From: Streptomyces sp. NBC_00663 | GTDB lineage: Bacteria; Actinomycetota; Actinomycetes; Streptomycetales; Streptomycetaceae | DNA length: 64,000 bases | NCBI RefSeq assembly: GCF_036226885.1 | Contig: NZ_CP109027.1 | Span: 2,480,001 to 2,544,000, forward strand | Reading direction: 5' to 3' | Shown here: positions 43,669-53,029 of the stretch, in pieces | How positions within the stretch are numbered: the first letter of the stretch is position 1 | How the letters are laid out: every line of letters starts with the position of its first letter | Notes under the pieces: generated by a model | The model's input: only the letters and a program-made list of their open reading frames with translations | Databases searched by the model: none | What the model was told of the DNA's origin: nothing | Position numbers and translations under genes: made by a program

Positions 43669-43807
43669 GTCCGTTTTTTCGGTCATCGCACGGCCCGCTC
43701 CGCAGGCGGTAGTCAGGCCGCTCGTACCGGTGTTCGCCGCCGTGTCGCCCCTGTCGCCATCGCCAGGTGCCCCAGCTCCCGCCGCGGCGACGGAGGTTGG
43801 GCCGACC

Positions 43808-44566
43808 TCACACTTCGGGGCGCAGCATCGGCGGGTTGAGCAGCGTGGCGCCACCGGCCCGGAAGAGCTGGGCGGGGCGGCCACCTTGGCGCGTGGTCGT
43901 CCCACCGGTGGGCACGAGGAAGCCCGGCGTACCGGTCACCTTGCGGTGGAAATTGCGTGGGTCCAGGGCCACCCCCCACACCGCTTCGTAGACCCGGCGC
44001 AGCTCTCCCACGGTGAACTCGGTGGGGCAGAACGCCGTGGCCAGTGACGAGTACTCGATCTTGGAGCGGGCTCGCTCCACACCGTCGGACAGGATCTGCG
44101 CGTGGTCGAAGGCGAGCGGAGCCACCGGTTCGCCGTCGCGCCCGTACCCGCTCTGCTGGAGCAGTTCCTCGACCGGCGCCCAGCGTGCGTTGCTGGCGTC
44201 GCCGCCCGCCCGGGGTGCGGGCAGGTCGGGGGCGAGCGCGAGGTGCGCGACACTGACGACCCGCATGCGAGGGTCCCGCTTGGGGTCACCGTAGGTCGCG
44301 AGCTGCTCCAGGTGAGCGCCGTTGTCCTGCGCCGGGGCCGCCGGCTCATGGGCGCGCAGCCCGGTCTCCTCGGCGAGTTCACGGGCCGCCGCCTGCGACA
44401 GGTCCTCGTCGGCCCGCACGAAACCGCCGGGAAGCGCCCAGCGCCCCTGGAAGGGCGGTTCGCCCCTGCGCACCGCCAGCGCGCACAGAGCATGGCGGCG
44501 CACGGTCAGCACGACCAGATCCACGGTGACGGCGAAGGGCGGAAACGCTGACGGGTCGTAGGGCAT
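43808..44566 (-). CDS. NrtR-type NUDIX-domain transcriptional regulator
   Basis: 252-aa protein. The N-terminal NUDIX domain (about 12-160) has a complete NUDIX box (GFVRADED...RELAEETGL), so hydrolase activity is possible. The C-terminal winged HTH (about 175-245) has the NrtR pattern SKIEYSSLATAFCPTEFTVGELRRVYEAV then LDPRNFHRKV. NrtR proteins repress NAD-biosynthesis or related genes and respond to ADP-ribose. I chose the ATG at 44566. An inverted repeat just upstream could be its autoregulatory site. The debranching-like gene is upstream in the same direction. Confidence 0.87.
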   Translation of the reverse strand: MPYDPSAFPPFAVTVDLVVLTVRRHALCALAVRRGEPPFQGRWALPGGFVRADEDLSQAAARELAEETGLRAHEPAAPAQDNGAHLEQLATYGDPKRDPRMRVVSVAHLALAPDLPAPRAGGDASNARWAPVEELLQQSGYGRDGEPVAPLAFDHAQILSDGVERARSKIEYSSLATAFCPTEFTVGELRRVYEAVWGVALDPRNFHRKVTGTPGFLVPTGGTTTRQGGRPAQLFRAGGATLLNPPMLRPEV

Positions 44567-44579
44567 GCGGCGATCATAG

Positions 44580-44594
44580 TCGTCTGCCTGACGA
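44580..44594. promoter_or_regulatory. Inverted repeat upstream of the NrtR-type gene
   Basis: TCGTC-TGCCT-GACGA is a 5-5-5 inverted repeat 14 nt before the ATG, in an AT-richer patch. It is a candidate autoregulatory operator. Confidence 0.5.
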
Positions 44595-44694
44595 TAAACA
44601 CTCCCTTCGTCGGCCGCATCGGTGGCTGATCCACTTCGGTCCGGGACCCGCCCACCGCCCGCGGCGGCTCGGCCCGGCAGCGCGTCGTATGAGG

Positions 44695-47052
44695 TCACGC
44701 TCCCAATTGCAGTCCGTCGGCCGCCTCCTCGACCATGGCCAGACCGAGCCGGCCGACCCGCACGGAGAACGGGCCGCCCGCGATCCGCAGCCCGGTCAGG
44801 ACGATCTCGCCCAGCGGCGCACCGCGTAGGGGACGCAGTGTGACCGTCCCGGCGGGGGCGTCGGGTCGGATCCCCGCCAGCGTGGTCAGCAGCAGCACCC
44901 CGGCGGCCGCGGCAGTGGCCGCGGGCCGACACGCAGCCGGGTGTGGGACAGGAGCGCTTCCGTCCGTGCGTTGCTCCCCCGCGAACATCTCGGGCAGCCG
45001 GTGGCCGAACGTCTCGGCCGCCGCCAGCACGCCCCGGAGAAGCGACGTCGCCTCCTTCTCGTACCCGGCAGCGGCCAGACCCGCGACGGCAACCGCCGTC
45101 TCGTGCGTTCTGACGGCACCCCCACGGTGACCGAAGGGGTTGTAACCCACCTCCTTCGCACCCAGCCCTCGCAGCCCCCAGCCCGAGTCCATGGCGGGGC
45201 CGCCGAGCAGCCGGGCGAGTTGTTCGGTCTGCACCTTGTCGAGCAGCCCGGGAGCCAGTTCGCCCGCGCCCAACAGACCGGTGTCGAGGAGGTGGACGGC
45301 CGCCGCGCCCAGGTGCGGGACGGGCCGACCGTCCGGGGCACGGGCCACCACGGGTCGGCCGCCCCCCAGGTCGTCGATCCAGAAGTCGTCCCGGAAGGCG
45401 GCCCGCATCTGTTGCGCCCATTGCTTCAGCCCGGCGCCGCCCGGTCTGCCGCAGCTGTCGAGCAGGTCGGCGCCGAGCAGGGCCGCGCGATGGGCATGGG
45501 CCTGTGTCTCCACGCGCAGTGGGCCCCCGGGCTGCGGGTCGCACAGATAGGGGGCGTCGCCGACTGTGGTCCGCAGCCAGGTCAGGCAGCTCTCGGCGGT
45601 GGGAAGGAGCTCCTCCGTCTCGGCGTCGGGTAGTCCCCAGCGACGGGCTTCGGCGAGCAGCACCGGGAAGAGCAGGGTGGCTTCCGTGCCGGTGCAACTC
45701 GGAGGCAGGTGTGGGCCCGCGTCGCGTCTGGGACCGGGGATCATGCCGGATTGTGGTCCAGGGACCTGGAGTTGGGTGCGGGCGAGGGTGCGCAGGGTGC
45801 CCGCGGCGAGGCGGGTGCCGAGGGACAGGGTCATGCGGGCCGCGGTAAGCGCGTCGACCGGGGCAAGACCGCAGCGCCAGGGCGCGCCGGCGGCCAGGTG
45901 GATGTCGGTGGGGTGGGCGGGGTCGCGCAGGAGCAGGGCCTGGAGGTCCTCGATGCTCGTCCGCAGCAGGTGCTGCGCCCTGGGGTCGTCGCCCATCGCC
46001 CGGGCGGGAGCGAGAGGGCTTGTCGCCGCCCGGCCCACGGCCCGGACGGGTCCCGCACCGTCCGGACGCACGCGCAGCTCCACGCTCGCGCTGCCGCCCG
46101 GCGGCAGGACGAACTCCCAGCGCAGCAGCCCTGCCGAGGCCAGCGCGTCGGCGGGCGGCGGGTCGGCCGTGACCGACGCGTTCCCTGTAGGGGACGCCCA
46201 GCGCAGGCCGGAGTCGTGGACGCTGGCGGGCAGTTCCGGTGCCGGGGCGCCGCCCGCAATGGCCCCCAGGTCGGCCAGATCGGTACCGAGAGCAACCTCG
46301 ACCGGCAGCCTCAGTGGCCGAACCGCCGCGCTGTACAAGGTGATCCGCTCCGTACCGTCCGCGTACCGGATGCGTTCGACGACCACGTCCGGGTCCGGGC
46401 CCACATGCGATGAGGTTCGGACGGTGCCCAGGAAGCGGGCACTGTCTGCCGCGGTCATCCGCGCCTGGACCGCGAGCGGTTCACGCCCTGCCACCCGGAG
46501 CAGACAGCGGGAGAGCACACGCCGGCCCGCCCGGTAGAACCCCTCCAGACCTTGACCGGTCAGCTGCCCTTGTTCCGTGGAGATGGCGAGGCCGGGGAGA
46601 GCGACACAGATGAAGGTGGTGTGGGTAGGCGGGAGGTCGGCGGGACGGCGGGGCGGTGGAAGCCGGCCGCCCTGAGCGGGTGAAGCCGGGGGGCGGCCTG
46701 CCTTCCCGACGGCGTGCGGTGATGTCGAGGCATGAGGCGTGGGCCGGACTGTCGTCGGCCGGCTCGAGGAACGCGGCCGGTCTGCCGCTGCGACGGAGGG
46801 CGGCCCGTCGACCTCGATCGCGTCCGGCACCCCTAAGTCCAGCGCGAGATGACCTCTCGTCCGGCTGAGACGTTCCGCTGGATCGGCCTCCCAGGAAGGG
46901 GGCGAGGCCGGGGATCCGGGAGAGCTGCTCCGCTCACCTGGATCGTCGCGCCGTCCGGCGCTGTTCGCCAATGAGGGCAGGTCGAGGCGCTCCGAGGGCA
47001 AGGCGGCGGAGCGGTTGTCGTCGGCGGTGGAGTGCGGAGTCGGCTGATTCAT
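44695..47052 (-). CDS. Glycogen-debranching-enzyme-like protein (amylo-alpha-1,6-glucosidase N-terminal type)
   Basis: 785-aa protein. A disordered N-terminus (1-145, Pro/Ser/Arg-rich) precedes a beta-rich debranching N-terminal domain (about 150-330, LAISTEQGQLTGQGLEGFYRAGRRVLSR) and an (alpha/alpha)6-barrel-like domain (about 360-740) with GCLAPVDALTAARM-type and SGWGLRGLGAKEVGYNPFGHRGGAVRTHETAVAVAG segments around the expected catalytic region (longer than one motif; key residues are the GYNPFGYHxG-like WxxR-E block near 660-690). Substrate is probably an alpha-glucan but unproven. I chose the ATG at 47052; the frame stays open upstream to 47934 through low-complexity sequence. Confidence 0.78.
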   Translation of the reverse strand: MNQPTPHSTADDNRSAALPSERLDLPSLANSAGRRDDPGERSSSPGSPASPPSWEADPAERLSRTRGHLALDLGVPDAIEVDGPPSVAAADRPRSSSRPTTVRPTPHASTSPHAVGKAGRPPASPAQGGRLPPPRRPADLPPTHTTFICVALPGLAISTEQGQLTGQGLEGFYRAGRRVLSRCLLRVAGREPLAVQARMTAADSARFLGTVRTSSHVGPDPDVVVERIRYADGTERITLYSAAVRPLRLPVEVALGTDLADLGAIAGGAPAPELPASVHDSGLRWASPTGNASVTADPPPADALASAGLLRWEFVLPPGGSASVELRVRPDGAGPVRAVGRAATSPLAPARAMGDDPRAQHLLRTSIEDLQALLLRDPAHPTDIHLAAGAPWRCGLAPVDALTAARMTLSLGTRLAAGTLRTLARTQLQVPGPQSGMIPGPRRDAGPHLPPSCTGTEATLLFPVLLAEARRWGLPDAETEELLPTAESCLTWLRTTVGDAPYLCDPQPGGPLRVETQAHAHRAALLGADLLDSCGRPGGAGLKQWAQQMRAAFRDDFWIDDLGGGRPVVARAPDGRPVPHLGAAAVHLLDTGLLGAGELAPGLLDKVQTEQLARLLGGPAMDSGWGLRGLGAKEVGYNPFGHRGGAVRTHETAVAVAGLAAAGYEKEATSLLRGVLAAAETFGHRLPEMFAGEQRTDGSAPVPHPAACRPAATAAAAGVLLLTTLAGIRPDAPAGTVTLRPLRGAPLGEIVLTGLRIAGGPFSVRVGRLGLAMVEEAADGLQLGA

Positions 47053-47569
47053 GGGCGGCTTCTTCTGCGCTCGGTGCGCCTCGGGCGGGTACGACGTCGG
47101 CGGGGCGGGGCTCTGGACCGTGGCGGGACTGTGAACGGAGGCACGACGGCAGGCCCGTCCAGCCGCTCCGCCACTCAGGTGAACGGAGCGGAGCTCCCCG
47201 GGGTCACGCCTCTGCCCGCCCGAGCCGACCGGATGGCGGCGGGGCCGTGCCCATGCGGGCCTATGGGTGTCACACCCGACCCACGCACCCCACGCACCCC
47301 GGGTGGATCCGCGGATGACGGATGCGACCCACGCCACCCATGCCGCTGAGGCCACCGACACCGCCCGAGCTGGCCACGCCAGTGGAATCGCCCGAGCCGA
47401 CCAAGCCACGGAAAACGCCGGAGCCCACCAAACCAGCCGAGCTGCGAACCAGCCCAGGCCGACCGACCCGCCCGGGGCAATCCAAAGCCCCCTACCTGCC
47501 CGCCCCATCAAGGCGCCCCCGTCCAAGCCGTCCAAGCCGTCGAGTCGGCCCTGTCCGCCCTGCGTGCCG
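47053..47569. other. Low-complexity 517-nt gap upstream of the debranching-like gene
   Basis: No supported gene. The sequence is built of degenerate CCNACGCC/CCGAGCC-type repeats, with a 9-bp tandem GTCCAAGCC at 47521-47538. Minus-strand frames give Trp/Ala/Gly-rich unnatural protein. It should contain the promoter of the debranching-like gene, not identifiable by eye. Confidence 0.55.
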
Positions 47570-49411
47570 TCATGTGGTCCCGGTATCCCCGGTATCCCCC
47601 ACGTCCCCGGCTCGGGCACCGCCCTCGCGCACCCCCGGGCCGCTGCCGTCGACGCCCTTGCGCGTGCGCCCCGTGCGCGCGGCGCCAGGACGCGTGCCTC
47701 CCGCCACAGAGGCGCGAGGACGTGGCGCACTCGCCCCCGGCCCGCGCCCCTCCCTCTTCCCGGAACGGGCGCCGCTCGCAGCCGCATCGACGGACCGCGT
47801 CCGGCGTCGTCGGCCGGAACCCGTCGCCGGTGCCGGAGACGGCACGGACTCGGCGGACTCGCCGTGTCCTGCGGCCCCACCGCTCCTGGTGGACTCGCCA
47901 CAGCCTGTGGAGTCGCCATGCCGCGCCGCCGCACCGGGCGTTACGGCTTCATCGCATCCCGCCGCATCGGCGTCCGCGTCGCCTTCGAGGCTTCCCGACA
48001 CCGGCCAACCCCACTCCCCACCGGCCACAGAGTCACCGGCTTCCGGAGCTTCCGGCCGCCCCCTGTCTCCACGTTCCGCCCGCAGACAGCGCCGGATCGA
48101 CTCCGGGTCCAGACCCTCGTTGCAGGCTTGATGGAGCAGGCGTGCGAAGAGGTAGTCGGGGTCCGCGCCCAGCGCCATGGCCAGGGCTTCCCTGGCCTCC
48201 AGTTGGTCGCCGGTCGACCAGGCGACCCAGCCGGCGAGGGTGAGAGGCGCCGCGGCATGTTCGCCGTACGGCCCGACGCAGCGACGTGCCAGGGCGCGCC
48301 AGAGTCGCAGGGCCGGCCCTGCCACGTCCCCTTCCATCCACTCGGCCGCGCGGTCGCGGGTCGTACGGTCCTGGAGGCCGAGGATCAGGGAGGCGGCTTC
48401 GTCGTGCCCCAGCAGTTGATCGTCACGGAGATCCGCGGTGAGAATGCCGGACACCGCTGGAGCCTGCGCGAAGCGCCGCATGACCAGCTCGGCCAGTTCC
48501 AGGGTCTCGGCGGCCACACCGCTGCGACCGGCCCCGTCGAGGATCCTCGGGACGATCGCCATCCCCGCCGTGTCCAGGGCGATCTCCTGGGCCAGCACGG
48601 CAGCGTTCTCCCAGGGCATCAGCCTGGCCCGCAACTCCCTGAGAGTGCCACGCACTTGGAGACCGGCGTAGGTGGCCGCGGCCGCCAGGACCGAGGTGCC
48701 CGGCAGGCCCATCGACTGTCCCTCGGGCGGACAGCACGCCTCGCTGACGCAGCAGTACGACCAGAAGCGACCGTCGGAGATGCACAACGCCTCGATCACC
48801 GGCACGTCGCGGGAGCCGCACTCGATCCGCAGTTGCTGAGCGAGGGGTCGCAGCCGTTCCATCACCTGTCGTCCGGATTCGCCCTGCCCGGGTTCCTGGC
48901 AGAGGTAGGCGACCATCTGGTCGGGACGGGCTCCCCTGCGCTCACTGCCGGTAACCAGCCCATGGGCCAACTGCCGGGCCACGGCGGGCCAGTCGTCGGA
49001 GCTCGCGGGGATGCCGAGCCTGGCCCGGCCCCCGAAGCGGCCTCGTCCGTCCTTGTCGCGGAGGGCCACCAGGACGATGCTGTCCTCCGGCCGGTAACCG
49101 AGCAGATAGGGCAGTGCGTCGGCCAGTTCGGCCGGGGTGCGCAGTGTCACCTGGTCGTCGCCATGGCCGTCGTACTCGATGGAGTCGACGCGTGCCGCCT
49201 GTCCCGGGCGCTCGTCACGCGCGCCGAGAGTTGCCCGTGCGCCGCTTCCCTCCGCCGCACCCCTTCGCTCCGCCTCGCCCCTTCCCTCTGCCTTGCCGCT
49301 TCCCTGTGCCTCGCCGCTTTCGAAAGCTGTGAGGCTTTCCTCAGCAGATGCCGCACTTTCGGCAGATCCAGAGCTTTCGGGGGATCCAGTCGTTTCGCCG
49401 TGATTCGTCAT
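47570..49411 (-). CDS. DUF4192 family protein
   Basis: 613-aa conserved actinobacterial protein of unknown function. A low-complexity N-terminus (1-75, Glu/Ser/Ala/Gly) leads to the DUF4192 core (about 88-420, TPAELADALPYLLGYRPEDSIVLVALRD). The core contains a Cys-rich patch (SYCCVSEACCPPEG) that could bind metal. The C-terminal 180 residues are disordered and Arg/Ser/Gly/Pro-rich. The core is typical; the tails are unusually long. It lies downstream of the RecQ-family gene. Confidence 0.85.
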   Translation of the reverse strand: MTNHGETTGSPESSGSAESAASAEESLTAFESGEAQGSGKAEGRGEAERRGAAEGSGARATLGARDERPGQAARVDSIEYDGHGDDQVTLRTPAELADALPYLLGYRPEDSIVLVALRDKDGRGRFGGRARLGIPASSDDWPAVARQLAHGLVTGSERRGARPDQMVAYLCQEPGQGESGRQVMERLRPLAQQLRIECGSRDVPVIEALCISDGRFWSYCCVSEACCPPEGQSMGLPGTSVLAAAATYAGLQVRGTLRELRARLMPWENAAVLAQEIALDTAGMAIVPRILDGAGRSGVAAETLELAELVMRRFAQAPAVSGILTADLRDDQLLGHDEAASLILGLQDRTTRDRAAEWMEGDVAGPALRLWRALARRCVGPYGEHAAAPLTLAGWVAWSTGDQLEAREALAMALGADPDYLFARLLHQACNEGLDPESIRRCLRAERGDRGRPEAPEAGDSVAGGEWGWPVSGSLEGDADADAAGCDEAVTPGAAARHGDSTGCGESTRSGGAAGHGESAESVPSPAPATGSGRRRRTRSVDAAASGARSGKREGRGPGASAPRPRASVAGGTRPGAARTGRTRKGVDGSGPGVREGGARAGDVGDTGDTGTT

Positions 49412-49549
49412 GCCCTGACGATCTCGCGAATCGCGAAGTCCCGCTTCGGCCTGTGGATAACTCCGGCCGCGGACACGTCAATTCGGTTCCCGCCACGCCG
49501 CTGCCCCACGCCGCCCCGCCACGCGCCGCCCCGCCACGCGCTGTGCCGC

Positions 49550-51709
49550 TCAGCCCGCCGCCGCAAGCACCAGAGGAAGCACCTGCTCGCTTCCCGCCCG
49601 CAGCAGCAGACGCGCGGCGACGGCCAGTGTCCAACCGGAGTCGGTGTAGTCGTCCACGAGCAGGACGGGGCCGGGAGTGCGAGCCAGCGCTTCGGCGAGC
49701 TCGTCGGAGACGCCGAAGCTGCCGGACAGAGCCCTGAGCCGCTGGGCGGAGTTGCTGCGCCGCGCCGCGTGCGCGCCGCCGGGGCCCGTGTACGTCAAGG
49801 TGCCCAGCAGCGGGAGACGACCGATACCCGCGATGCCCTCGGCGAGGGAACCCACGAGCCGGGGACGGGCCAAAGACGGCACGGCGACGACGCCCACCGG
49901 CCGGGCTGCGGCATCCGGCGTGTTAGACGCCCAGCCACCGGGCGAGCGCGCCCAGTCGGCGAGGACCGACACCGCGGCCCGCAGCACGTCGTCGGGGACC
50001 GGACCGTCGGGAGCGCCCTCGGCCAGCAGGGGGCGCAGCCGGTTGCCCCAGCCGATGTCGGAGAGCCTCCCCAGCGCGCGCCCGGTGGAGCACTGCTCCT
50101 TGGCCGGGATACGGCCCTTGAGATCGATCCCCAGCGCGGGCATTCCGGTCGGCCACATCCTGCGTGGTTCGACCTCGACGCCCGGGCGGTCAAGTTCCTT
50201 CGTCGCCGCGGTCAGCGTTTCCGCCGAGACGGAGGTGTCGGCCCAGGGACCCGCGCAGTTGTCACAACGGCCGCACGGGGCCGCTCCCTCGTCGTCGAGC
50301 TGGCGGCGCAGGAACTCCATCCGGCATCCGGTCGTGCTCACGTAGTCGCGCATGGCCTGCTGTTCGGCCGCGCGCTGCCGTGCCACCCAGGCGTACCGCT
50401 CGGCGTCGTAGACCCAGGGCTCGCCGGTGGCGATCCAGCCGCCCTTGACCCGTTTGACGGCCCCGTCCACGTCGAGGACCTTGAGCATGGTCTCCAGGCG
50501 GGTGCGCCGGAGGTCCACGACTGCCTCCAGGGCGGGCACGGACAACGGCCGGCCCGCGTCGGCCAGTGCCGCGAGGGTCTGGCGGACCTGATCCTCGGGC
50601 GGGAAGGCGGTGTCCGCGAAGTAGCGCCAGATGGCCTCGTCCTCCTTGCCCGGCAGCAGCAGCACATCCGCGTGTGCCACGCCCCGTCCCGCGCGGCCGA
50701 CCTGCTGGTAATAGGCGATGGGCGAGGACGGTGAGCCAAGATGGATGACGAAGCCCAGGTCAGGCTTGTCGAAGCCCATGCCGAGGGCCGAGGTCGCGAC
50801 CAGTGCCTTGACCCGGTTGGCGAGCAGGTCGGTCTCGGCCTGGAGACGGTCGGCGTTCTCCGTGCGCCCCGTGTAGGAGGCGACCTGGTGGCCGCGCTGC
50901 CGCAGATGGGCGGTGGCCTCCTCGGCGGCGGCGACCGTCAGCGTGTAGATGATTCCGGAGCCCAGCAGCTCGTCCAGATGCTCGGCGAGCCAGGCCAGGC
51001 GGTGTGCGGCGTCCGGCAGTTGGACGACGCCGAGGCGCAGGCTCTCGCGCTCCAGCGGGCCGCGCAGCACCAGCGCCTCTCCGGCACCGGTGCCGAGCTG
51101 CTCGGCCACGTCCGCGGTGACGCGCGCGTTGGCGGTCGCCGTGGTCGCCAGGACCGGAACTCCGGGAGCGAGCTCGGTGAGCATCGCCCGCAGGCGTCGG
51201 TAGTCAGGCCGGAAGTCGTGCCCCCAGTCGGAGATGCAGTGCGCCTCGTCGACCACCAGCAGGCCGGTCGTGGCCGCCAGCTTGGGCAGCAACTGGTCGC
51301 GGAAGTCCACCGAGTTGAGGCGTTCCGGACTGACCAGGAGCACATCGGTCTCGCCCCGCTCCACCTCCTCGTGGATGGTGTCCCACTCCTCGGGGTTGGC
51401 CGAGTTGATGGTGCGCGCCCGGATACCGGCCCGCGCCGCCGACTCGACCTGGTTGCGCATCAGGGCCAGGAGCGGAGAGACGATCACGGTCGGACCGGCT
51501 CCCCGGCGGCGCAGCAGCGCGGTGGCTACGAAGTACACCGCGGACTTGCCCCAGCCGGTGCGCTGCACGACCAGCGCGCGTCGGCGGTCCTCGACCAGCG
51601 CCGACACCGCCTGCCACTGGTCCTCGCGCAATCGCGCGGATCCCTCAGGGGCCCCGACCAGCTCGGCGAGGACGGCATCGGCTTCGGCACGCAGCTCCAG
51701 GTTGGCCAT
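49550..51709 (-). CDS. RecQ-family DNA helicase with C-terminal phosphoribosyltransferase-like domain
   Basis: 719-aa fusion. Helicase lobe 1 (about 30-215) has a Walker A QRTGWGKSAVYF, DEAHCISDWGHDFRPDYRR and ATTATA. Lobe 2 (about 220-360) has QQVGRAGRG. A RecQ zinc site (CGRCDNC) follows at about 495. The C-terminal 190 residues look like a type I phosphoribosyltransferase, including the PRPP loop VLLVDDYTDSGWT near the end, as in ComF. It probably unwinds DNA 3' to 5'. I chose the ATG at 51709 (MANLELR); upstream in-frame ATGs exist. Confidence 0.9.
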   Translation of the reverse strand: MANLELRAEADAVLAELVGAPEGSARLREDQWQAVSALVEDRRRALVVQRTGWGKSAVYFVATALLRRRGAGPTVIVSPLLALMRNQVESAARAGIRARTINSANPEEWDTIHEEVERGETDVLLVSPERLNSVDFRDQLLPKLAATTGLLVVDEAHCISDWGHDFRPDYRRLRAMLTELAPGVPVLATTATANARVTADVAEQLGTGAGEALVLRGPLERESLRLGVVQLPDAAHRLAWLAEHLDELLGSGIIYTLTVAAAEEATAHLRQRGHQVASYTGRTENADRLQAETDLLANRVKALVATSALGMGFDKPDLGFVIHLGSPSSPIAYYQQVGRAGRGVAHADVLLLPGKEDEAIWRYFADTAFPPEDQVRQTLAALADAGRPLSVPALEAVVDLRRTRLETMLKVLDVDGAVKRVKGGWIATGEPWVYDAERYAWVARQRAAEQQAMRDYVSTTGCRMEFLRRQLDDEGAAPCGRCDNCAGPWADTSVSAETLTAATKELDRPGVEVEPRRMWPTGMPALGIDLKGRIPAKEQCSTGRALGRLSDIGWGNRLRPLLAEGAPDGPVPDDVLRAAVSVLADWARSPGGWASNTPDAAARPVGVVAVPSLARPRLVGSLAEGIAGIGRLPLLGTLTYTGPGGAHAARRSNSAQRLRALSGSFGVSDELAEALARTPGPVLLVDDYTDSGWTLAVAARLLLRAGSEQVLPLVLAAAG

Positions 51710-52018
51710 GTCTCCATGCAACCCCATGGCACTGACAATCGGCCACTTCACACCGCGTGACACCAGGCATCCCGTCCGTCAGGCACGCGCGCTTGTCTGG
51801 CGTCGCGCAGTGAAACAGCGGGTAGGGATATAAACCACACACCGCCAGATACCGGTCGGTGGCCCCAATTGCTCGTTGCCGCATCCAAGTTCGACAGGAA
51901 GAATTGAACTCCGCTCCCCGCACGGCTCGTCCGTGGTCCGGTAGGGCTCTGCTGCGGTGTGCGCTCCCCCGAATCCGACCCCCGCCCGCAGTGTGGGCGC
52001 GTAGCCGAAGGGAGGACC
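51710..52018. other. Divergent intergenic region, RecQ-PRTase gene and hypothetical gene
   Basis: 309 nt containing promoters for both genes. The stretch 51820-51915 is notably AT-rich for this genome (GGATATAAACCACACACCG), the likely promoter core. I found no clear palindromic operator. Confidence 0.45.
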
Positions 52019-52651
52019 GTGACCTTCGGATTCGCTCCGTCCTCGGCGGCATCCACGTCGACGTCTGCCGACCTGTCCGCCGCATCCAACCCGCTGACCC
52101 GTCTGCTCGAACCCGCGGAGTGGGCCGCAGCCGGGATTCCCCTGCTGCGCAATCCCCGCGAGGTCGTCAGCGGACTGCACTCCCGGCACCGTCCGACGAC
52201 CGCGACGGCGATCGTGGCCGTCCTCGATCCGGACGAACGGCTGAGTGCGAGCGCGTCGTTCACCCGCCGCCCGGCACCGGCCGACGGGTGGATGTTCCGC
52301 AACGCGCTGCTCTCACAGCTGCGCCGGGTCATCCCGCACGACCTGCGCCGCCGCACACCGGTACGCACGGCGGTGCTGCTGTACTGCCGTGACGGCGACG
52401 CGCGTTGGACGGAGGAGGACGGCGCGTGGATGTGGGGACTGCGCGACGCCTGCACGCTGCACGGGCTGCGCTGCGGCGCCTACATCACGCTGACCCGTGA
52501 CGGCTGGCAGGTCCTCGGTGAGGGTCGCGGCGGACGCCGCCCCAACTCCACGTCGGCACCAGAGCCCTTCGCCCTGTCGGAGGCCCCGCCCCCGCTGCCC
52601 CGCACCGGCGGTGCGGCGTCAGAGGTGTTGCGCCGCGCGGCGGCCCGCTGA
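52019..52651 (+). CDS. Conserved hypothetical protein
   Basis: 210-aa protein beginning at a GTG directly behind GGGAGG. The core (about 30-165) alternates strands and helices (TATAIVAVLDPDERLSASASF, TAVLLYCRDGDARWTEEDGAWMWGLRDAC, GAYITLTRDGWQVL) and resembles a small alpha/beta domain. The C-terminus is proline-rich. It is divergent from the RecQ-PRTase gene. I do not recognise the family. Confidence 0.8.
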   Translation: MTFGFAPSSAASTSTSADLSAASNPLTRLLEPAEWAAAGIPLLRNPREVVSGLHSRHRPTTATAIVAVLDPDERLSASASFTRRPAPADGWMFRNALLSQLRRVIPHDLRRRTPVRTAVLLYCRDGDARWTEEDGAWMWGLRDACTLHGLRCGAYITLTRDGWQVLGEGRGGRRPNSTSAPEPFALSEAPPPLPRTGGAASEVLRRAAAR

Positions 52652-53029
52652 GACTCCGGGGGGGTGCCTCAAGGCGCCTTCCGGGACATCGGCCGGGCCG
52701 AGCCGGGCTCCGGGACACCGGCCGGGCCGGGCCGATCCTGCTTCGGAAGCCCCCCCCCCGCGTCCGCCACACGACGAAGTCGTACGGCATGAGCGATGGG
52801 CTCGCGCTCGCCGAGCAGCCATCAGACCACCGTGTTCACGGCGGCGGCCGACGGCGAGACTCCCCTGGCCTCCGGCCCATCACCAGAGGGCAGGCCGGAG
52901 CGCACTCGGGCGAGGGCACGCGCACGGATCACCCCAGGCGTCCGCGCACGACAAGCCCCCCACCGTGCTGGAGCCGCCGCGACGGCTCCTTCGTCACCCC
53001 GGTGTCCCCCCGGACGTACCGGAACGGGC
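52652..53029. other. 378-nt convergent gap
   Basis: No gene. It contains a 20-bp direct repeat CCGGGACATCGGCCGGGCCG (52681-52700, second copy at 52710-52729 with one mismatch) and a run of ten C (52750-52759). It lies between convergent genes and presumably terminates both. Confidence 0.55.

Noticed and set aside
47267..50734. 1155-aa plus-strand frame over the DUF4192 and RecQ genes
   Set aside because: It is a shadow of two real minus-strand genes with low-complexity composition.
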